Under the pieces are notes generated by a model that ran no database searches, was not told where the DNA came from, and saw only the letters and a list, made by a program, of their open reading frames with translations. From positions 1 to 10,675 of the forward strand of contig JAIVIH010000006.1 in assembly GCA_020200615.1 (NCBI GenBank): a stretch of 10,675 nt of DNA, written 5' to 3'. Source of the DNA: Actinomycetota bacterium. Its GTDB lineage: Bacteria > Actinomycetota > Acidimicrobiia > Acidimicrobiales > AC-14. The position numbers were made by a program, and so were the translations under genes. Positions 7,201 through 10,675 of the stretch are shown here, in pieces; the first letter of the stretch is position 1, and each line of letters begins with the position of its first letter.

Positions 7201-7547
7201 TCAACGACGGGGGTGCCGAAATAGTCGCCGTCCTCGGTGGTTGCCTCGCCCACACTGGCGCCGACGCGGATCTGCAGCGGGGCTCCGGTCTCGCGCCGGT
7301 CGAGGCGGGCGACCGCCTGCTGGGCGGCCACGGCGCAGGAGACGGCGTCCACCGCGCTGGTGAACGCCACCATCAAGCCGTCGCCCAGGCTCTTGACTTC
7401 CTCGCCGTGCCACTTGGTGACGGCCTTGCGGATCGCGGCGAAGAGCGTACGCCGAACCCCGTCGGCCCGATCCCCCAACCGGGCCAGCAGCTCAGTGGAG
7501 CCGACTACATCGGTAAAGAGGATCGTCACCGTCGATGACGAGCCCAT
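4248..7547 (-). CDS. Class III nucleotidyl cyclase - AAA ATPase - helical-repeat (TPR-like) signalling protein
   Basis: The 1099-residue multidomain protein begins with a class III cyclase domain (about 1-170). Metal-binding Asp13 (FTDVVGST) and Asp56 (SLGDG) are present. Lys52 and Asp108 correspond to the adenine-selecting Lys/Asp pair, and Arg119 (EAARL) to the transition-state arginine. The matching asparagine is replaced by Val115, so activity may be reduced. An AAA/STAND-like ATPase follows, with Walker A GEPGIGKT at 219-226, Walker B LMLVLDDLHW at 332-341 and a family GNPFFVRELLRHL motif near 434-446. Residues about 560-1099 are helical repeats of TPR type. No LuxR HTH is present at the C-terminus, unlike some mycobacterial cyclase-ATPase regulators. 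Such proteins are thought to couple ligand or partner sensing to cyclic nucleotide output; the signal here is unknown. ATG 7547 has AGGGGT five bases upstream. The gene lies 59 bp downstream of the catalase-dioxygenase frame, possibly in the same transcript. Confidence 0.9.
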   Translation of the reverse strand: MGSSSTVTILFTDVVGSTELLARLGDRADGVRRTLFAAIRKAVTKWHGEEVKSLGDGLMVAFTSAVDAVSCAVAAQQAVARLDRRETGAPLQIRVGASVGEATTEDGDYFGTPVVEAARLCAAAQPGQVLVSDLMRALVGSRSGHRFESVGRLELKGLGEPVGAWEVGWDVAIAEMPLPPTLELSDRQPIVGRDEAQIVLESNLERAAEGVRRAVLVAGEPGIGKTRLVAAVAATAHGAGTNVLYGRCDADLGVPYQPFTEALRHLVEHCEAGVLAAHVDVHAGELLRLVPDLARRLPGTPSPKLVEPEGDRLRLFEAVDGLLADASRDTPLMLVLDDLHWAARPTLLLLCHLVRSLRSAGLLIVGTYRDTEVDNTQELTAALGDLRRQPSVDRLHLSGLDQAGVFAYCERLAGHALDEPSRVLATVVHAETEGNPFFVRELLRHLAETGAVYQREGIWTSESDLALVGIPEGVREVVRGRLSRLSTAANRVLTVASVIGTDFGPDLLEQVGEAGTPADILDGIDEAARARLIVELPDAPCRYAFAHAIVRQTLYRELTSARRAVLHRRVGEALEQLHGPDGPHVPSLAHHFGQAAIAGHSAKAADYALRAARAALDQVAHEEAATLLQRGLAAIDADERADPNRRCDLMLALAEVHLRALDAAAVREVSLAAARLARELGSPERLAQAACWYGARGVAGQLDQVGIDLCEEALDALGDGEPVHRARVLSVLALQLAYAGKTEEADSRSQEALALAAETDDAEALGLARYGRYQFLWGSERAADQLALAEQLRTSTVITPSGWLASVDAHRLVTVPRLILGDYAGFLDAVAEVERLGRRLKSRYFLALVALWKGCRALLEGQFADFEAATAELARMGADDENFQNAFAGQMFQLSFERGRLGSLKPFLSQVIERTPGLAGFHAALALAHVEHGETDEARRLLDELATDGFAAVPRDLVWPGAMGILCEAAAALEDAGRAATLAELFRPYSGQLVVVANGSYCPGAVDRYLGMVLATTGRFEEAEALFRSGLELEERIGALPLVARSRYWYARLLLARLGPGDQQQAAGLLSAARTTATQLGMPRLAREAEALGTGVSTL

Positions 7548-7566
7548 GGTGACCCCTAGCCTCTAG

Positions 7567-7586
7567 CTGGGCACGTGGTGGCCCAG
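7567..7586 (-). other. Inverted repeat between the dioxygenase and cyclase genes
   Basis: CTGGGC (7567-7572) and GCCCAG (7581-7586) can form a 6-bp stem with an 8-base loop in the 59-bp gap. It lies after the stop of the upstream gene and about 20 bases before the cyclase start. It has no T-run, so it could be a weak terminator, a processing site or chance. Confidence 0.25.
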
Positions 7587-7606
7587 GCCTCCGACCGGTG
7601 AGGACG

Positions 7607-10342
7607 CTACCCCGACCAGAGCTCGAATGGATTCTTGATATCCCGGAGGGCAGGGGACAGTGAGGGGTAGTGGCGGAGGAGGACGTCCTTCAGCCCGTTC
7701 TCGCGTATCCACTTCATCCCTATCTGGGTGTACGTCTCTTTGCCCCAGGAGTCGGTGAAGAAGCGGTCGCTCTGCAAGCGGCGCGAGGCCATGAGGATGA
7801 ACACCCGGAATGCGGTGTCGCTGAAGGCGAAGCCTTCGGGACGGCGCTCGACGAGCATGCCGACCTGCAGGTCGACGCGCTCGATGTCGTCCCCGTAGAC
7901 CTCCCGGAGCTCGGCCTGCCATTGCGGGTCGTCGGTCAGCTCCTCGAAGGAGCGGGCGGCCTTCAGATGGAACCGCCTGCGGAACTCGTTGTAGCGAGGC
8001 ACTCCCCGCTCCCGGTCTCGGAGGATGTCGATCGCGGCCAGGTCGAGGAGCTGCATCTCCCCGGAAGGTCCCGGCTTCTCCAGCTGCTGGAGGGTGACGG
8101 GGAAGTTGTGCAGCGTGACCGCGCCGCACCGGGCCCGGCCCAGGGAGAACAGGACGTCGTCCGGCGGCAGCTTGTCCTTGAGGAGCCCGGGAGCGTCGGC
8201 CGCCAGCAGCTCGACCAGCCGGAAATCTCCGAGGTGACGGCGGTCTCCTGCGGCAAAGAAGGAGAACTCGTCCGGCAGCAAGGAGTGCATGCGGTACACG
8301 GCGACGAATTCCTCGGTCAGGGAGTACGGGGCGGTGTGGTGCTCGGTCCGGGAGCCGGGGATGCCGAACAGGAAGTGGCCGCGACCGAGGCGCCCCCAGC
8401 GCCTGGTGGCGAAGCTCAAGAGGCCCCACCAGTTGATGTTCAGGGCCCAGCGGGCGTTGTGCTCGAGGGTGAAGAGGGTGTGCAGAGCAAGGGTGCCGAG
8501 CCACAGGTTCCCGGCGGGTCCGGACAGCTTGAGGTTCTCGCCCAGCTCCTCCGGGACCAGCCCGTTCCTCACCTTGAGCTTGCCGTCGGCTCGGCGCGGG
8601 TCGGTCCGGATCTTCTCCATCCAGACTGGGTCGTTGCCGTAGATCTGCGACCCGTCCCACCAGTGGCTCTCATAGGAGATATACGTGGGGCTCGGGCCCG
8701 TCTTCGTTTCCGGCTCCGGGTCAGGCGCGGTTCGGGGGATGGTCATGGGCCGCCGATCCTGGGGCCACTTGTCGTCGGGCACGTCCAGCTGCCAAGGGTC
8801 CCCCTCCGCGTTGTCGCCGTGGCTCACCCAGTCGTGGATCTCGAACTGGATCCAAGCGGCGGTCAGCACGTTCACCCCTGCCGGGATGAATTCCTTGCGC
8901 GACAGCAGCTTCTGGCTGATGACGCGGGGGTTGGGGTCGAGGAGCTTCTGCTTCTCCTCCTGCATCGTGTACTCGACCGGGACGTTGCGTCCGAACCGGG
9001 TCTGGACCGCGCCCATGATGGGCTGCTCGAGGTCGTTGAGCCTGCCCTCGACGGTTCGGAACCGCTCGTATTCACCCGGGGGGTAGGTCGGAACGTTCTG
9101 GACGTCCCCCCGGTGGTAGAGGTTCTTCTGGCGAAGACGAATCCTGATGCCGGCGATGGCCCCGATCCCGACCAGCGGTGGTACCCGGTCCCAGCCCTTC
9201 CAGCGGTCGATCACCGAGGCGAACCCGACGAGTATCCGGGAGAACGGAGACCGAGCCATGGCGAATCCTTTCCGTGGTGGGACTTCTATCCCGGCGCTCC
9301 GGTGGGCAGCGCCGGCCTCGTAGACGGGACGGCGCGCCCGGTTGAGGTTGCCGAGGGGACGGAAGCCGTCAGCCGTGTTCCATGGGTTGAAGGCCAGCGC
9401 CTCCACCTGGCGCTCGACCCTGGCGGCCTCGTCGGATGCGAGGTCCTGCTGGGGGATGGTCAACTCGGCCACGACGACCGGTGCTGAGACCCGTTCGCGC
9501 CACACCTGGGCGCCGTCCTCGATCGGAGTCCGCTTCTCGTCGACGAACCGCTGGGCGTGAAGGGTGAAGGTGACGGGGCCGGCCCCGACCCGGGTGGTGA
9601 GCTCGTCGCGGAGGCCTTCGTGCCGCCTGGGGGTCAGCACCCGGCGGGTCTTCTCGCTCGGCGCGAGCTTGAAGCGCACGGCCTCATCGCCGATGGCGAA
9701 GGCGGAGCGGCTCCAGAACGTCTCGGCGGAGATGCTGGCCACGGGATGGGCGACGGCCCGGCTGAGGGCGACCGCCATCCGCAACGCCTCGCGCGGGCCG
9801 ATCATCGGAATCAGACGGAGAATCATGCCGACGGCGGTCTTGGACTCGGCCTTGGCTCGGGCCTGGGCCATGAACTGGATGACGTTCCGGGCATGGGAGG
9901 CGGGGGCGTTGGTCATCAGGAAGTCCTGGCCGCCGCCGGGGCCGTGGACTCGTATGGCCACCCCCCGAAGGTCCTTCTTCGAGTCCCGTTGGCGGGTACC
10001 GCTGGCGTTGGAGAACCGGACCGTGGCCCGGTGGGTCGTGCCCGGTTGGAACAGCCCCACCTGCAGATCGGTGGGTACCGCCGGCGACACGCGAAAGGTG
10101 GCGTTGTCCACGGCGCCGAGGCTCTTGGCGTGGAAAGCCCGGTCCGGGCCGGTGGAACGGCTGCGGGCCTGGTTGCGGTCCTGCACCTCGCGGATCTCGA
10201 CCTGGAAGCGGGCGAACAACTCCGCCTCCGCGTCCGGGCTTCCGCCTAGGTAGACCTCACGCCACCGCGTTGCCGACCTGGTGCTCCGACCATCCGCCGT
10301 CGTCACGGACGCAAGTCTCGCGTGACGGCGTCCGCTCCGCAC
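7607..10342 (-). CDS. Fusion of a catalase-related hemoprotein and a cyclooxygenase/alpha-dioxygenase-type heme dioxygenase (putative two-step oxylipin enzyme)
   Basis: The 911-residue frame contains two heme domains. Residues about 28-348 are catalase-related. Distal His71 is in FHAKSLGA, Asn145 in MTNAP, and the proximal ligand is Tyr341 in RRPVY (R-x3-Y). This group includes allene oxide synthase and hydroperoxide lyase, which act on fatty acid hydroperoxides. Residues about 362-911 resemble plant alpha-dioxygenase and cyclooxygenase. Distal His503 and Gln499 are in WIQFEIHDW, EHN is at 627-629, and VYRMHSLLPDEF holds the catalytic Tyr683 and heme-ligand His686. Nostoc punctiforme has these as neighbouring genes, a linoleate 10S-dioxygenase and a 10S-hydroperoxide lyase; a similar coupled reaction is inferred here. 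Start GTG 10342 has GAGG eight bases upstream, overlapping the stop of the preceding gene; GTG 10306 is an alternative. Oddities are a possible two-gene origin with an internal start at 9259, and about 45-50 family residues missing after EHN. No signal peptide is apparent. Confidence 0.85.
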   Translation of the reverse strand: MRSGRRHARLASVTTADGRSTRSATRWREVYLGGSPDAEAELFARFQVEIREVQDRNQARSRSTGPDRAFHAKSLGAVDNATFRVSPAVPTDLQVGLFQPGTTHRATVRFSNASGTRQRDSKKDLRGVAIRVHGPGGGQDFLMTNAPASHARNVIQFMAQARAKAESKTAVGMILRLIPMIGPREALRMAVALSRAVAHPVASISAETFWSRSAFAIGDEAVRFKLAPSEKTRRVLTPRRHEGLRDELTTRVGAGPVTFTLHAQRFVDEKRTPIEDGAQVWRERVSAPVVVAELTIPQQDLASDEAARVERQVEALAFNPWNTADGFRPLGNLNRARRPVYEAGAAHRSAGIEVPPRKGFAMARSPFSRILVGFASVIDRWKGWDRVPPLVGIGAIAGIRIRLRQKNLYHRGDVQNVPTYPPGEYERFRTVEGRLNDLEQPIMGAVQTRFGRNVPVEYTMQEEKQKLLDPNPRVISQKLLSRKEFIPAGVNVLTAAWIQFEIHDWVSHGDNAEGDPWQLDVPDDKWPQDRRPMTIPRTAPDPEPETKTGPSPTYISYESHWWDGSQIYGNDPVWMEKIRTDPRRADGKLKVRNGLVPEELGENLKLSGPAGNLWLGTLALHTLFTLEHNARWALNINWWGLLSFATRRWGRLGRGHFLFGIPGSRTEHHTAPYSLTEEFVAVYRMHSLLPDEFSFFAAGDRRHLGDFRLVELLAADAPGLLKDKLPPDDVLFSLGRARCGAVTLHNFPVTLQQLEKPGPSGEMQLLDLAAIDILRDRERGVPRYNEFRRRFHLKAARSFEELTDDPQWQAELREVYGDDIERVDLQVGMLVERRPEGFAFSDTAFRVFILMASRRLQSDRFFTDSWGKETYTQIGMKWIRENGLKDVLLRHYPSLSPALRDIKNPFELWSG
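9257..9271 (-). promoter_or_regulatory. Internal ribosome binding site and ATG at the domain junction
   Basis: On the minus strand AAAGGA (9271-9266) precedes an in-frame ATG (9259-9257) by six bases. This ATG begins MARSPFSRILVGF, just where alpha-dioxygenase-type proteins normally start. The dioxygenase half (550 residues) could thus be made separately, in addition to or instead of the fusion. The site may be a relic of two adjacent genes. Confidence 0.55.
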
Positions 10343-10352
10343 GGCCGGCGCC

Positions 10353-10675
10353 TCAGTCGGGGTGAACCAGCTCCCGGACGCCCTCGAGCAGTAGCTCCCG
10401 GACCGTTTCCCACGTGCGCTCGGCGGCTGCCACGAGAAGGCCGTTCGAAGTCTGCGGCGGGCGGTACTCGGTACCGTCGAAGCGCCGGCACACGCCGCCC
10501 GTCTCCTTGACCAGGAGGACACCCGGCGCGTGGTCCCAGGGGAGGGTCCGCCAGAAGACGAGGAACTCCTGCTCCCCCATGGCCAGGAGGGGGTAGTCGA
10601 CCCCGGCGCACATCCGGCCCGGGAGGACCGCGCCCAGCCGATGGCTGTTGGCCGCGATGATCGCGGCCATGGGGG
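10353..10675 (-). CDS. Inositol-monophosphatase-family protein, C-terminal part (5' end outside window)
   Basis: The frame is open to the right edge, leaving about the last 107 residues visible. LPWDHAPGVLLVKETGG carries the second family signature (W-D-x-A-x-G followed by a V-x-E-[AT]-G-G pattern), in which the aspartate (codon 10533-10535) is a metal ligand of the magnesium-dependent phosphatase site. The preceding CAGVDYPLLAMGEQEF and the following FDGTEYRP fit the C-terminal lobe of this superfamily (IMPase, fructose-1,6-bisphosphatase GlpX-unrelated, CysQ, histidinol phosphatase HisN types). The exact substrate cannot be told from this part. The stop TGA (10355-10353) overlaps the likely Shine-Dalgarno of the catalase-dioxygenase gene, 10 bp before its GTG, so the two are probably translated from one message. 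The metabolic connection between them is not obvious. Confidence 0.82.
   Translation of the reverse strand, partial: PMAAIIAANSHRLGAVLPGRMCAGVDYPLLAMGEQEFLVFWRTLPWDHAPGVLLVKETGGVCRRFDGTEYRPPQTSNGLLVAAAERTWETVRELLLEGVRELVHPD

Noticed and set aside
7670..9487. Long plus-strand open frame (605 codons) opposite the dioxygenase domain
   Set aside because: It is an antisense shadow in GC-rich DNA with no family motifs, while the minus strand carries the heme-ligand signatures.
7607..10522. Start of the catalase-dioxygenase frame at ATG 10522
   Set aside because: It would overlap about 170 bp of the inositol-monophosphatase-family gene, and the added residues look like out-of-frame translation. 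GTG 10342 or 10306 fits better.
1..10675. Mobile element, CRISPR array or phage region
   Set aside because: I found no transposase, integrase, terminal repeats or regularly spaced repeats beyond the coding 15-bp unit in the DUF1508 tail.

Overview
This is a dense, GC-rich window (about two thirds G+C by eye) with many GTG starts, alanine/arginine-rich proteins and short intergenic gaps. It looks chromosomal and actinobacterial, and an Acidimicrobiia-like lineage would fit. That placement is inferred from composition and gene style, not from a marker gene. I see no rRNA, tRNA, CRISPR array, transposase or integrase.

Left part (1-2500). A truncated YegP/DUF1508 gene with a lysine/alanine tail enters from the left edge. 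A small two-helix membrane protein follows, preceded by three 7-bp half-sites spaced exactly 10 bp apart. On the minus strand lie a thioredoxin-reductase-like flavoprotein, a CooC-type nickel-insertion ATPase and a Crp-family regulator. They read regulator -> ATPase -> flavoprotein, with gaps of 85 and 25 bp, so they may form one transcription unit.

Middle (3279-4251). The Crp-family gene is divergent from a membrane-anchored cupin. The 80-bp divergent region contains a GTG-N8-CAC inverted repeat that could be the regulator's own site. The cupin is followed by an unrecognised 93-residue helical protein, whose stop codon overlaps the stop codon of the convergent gene.

Right part (4248-10675, all minus strand). 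An inositol-monophosphatase-family gene runs in from the right edge. Ten bases after its stop comes a long reading frame joining two heme-protein domains: a catalase-related domain of the allene-oxide-synthase/hydroperoxide-lyase type, and a cyclooxygenase/alpha-dioxygenase-type peroxidase domain with the YR-x-H signature. A 1099-residue class III cyclase / AAA ATPase / helical-repeat protein follows. The same two heme-protein types are known as separate neighbouring genes in Nostoc punctiforme, where the dioxygenase makes a fatty acid hydroperoxide and the catalase-related partner cleaves it. This window therefore suggests a one-polypeptide, two-step oxylipin enzyme, and it is the most interesting item here.

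Two cautions apply to it. The fusion depends on the length of one GGG run just upstream of a good internal Shine-Dalgarno/ATG. The dioxygenase domain also appears to lack about 45-50 residues between its EHN motif and its NWWG motif. A cyclase and a Crp-like protein with cAMP-type pocket residues occur in the same window, which allows, but does not show, cAMP signalling between the two halves.
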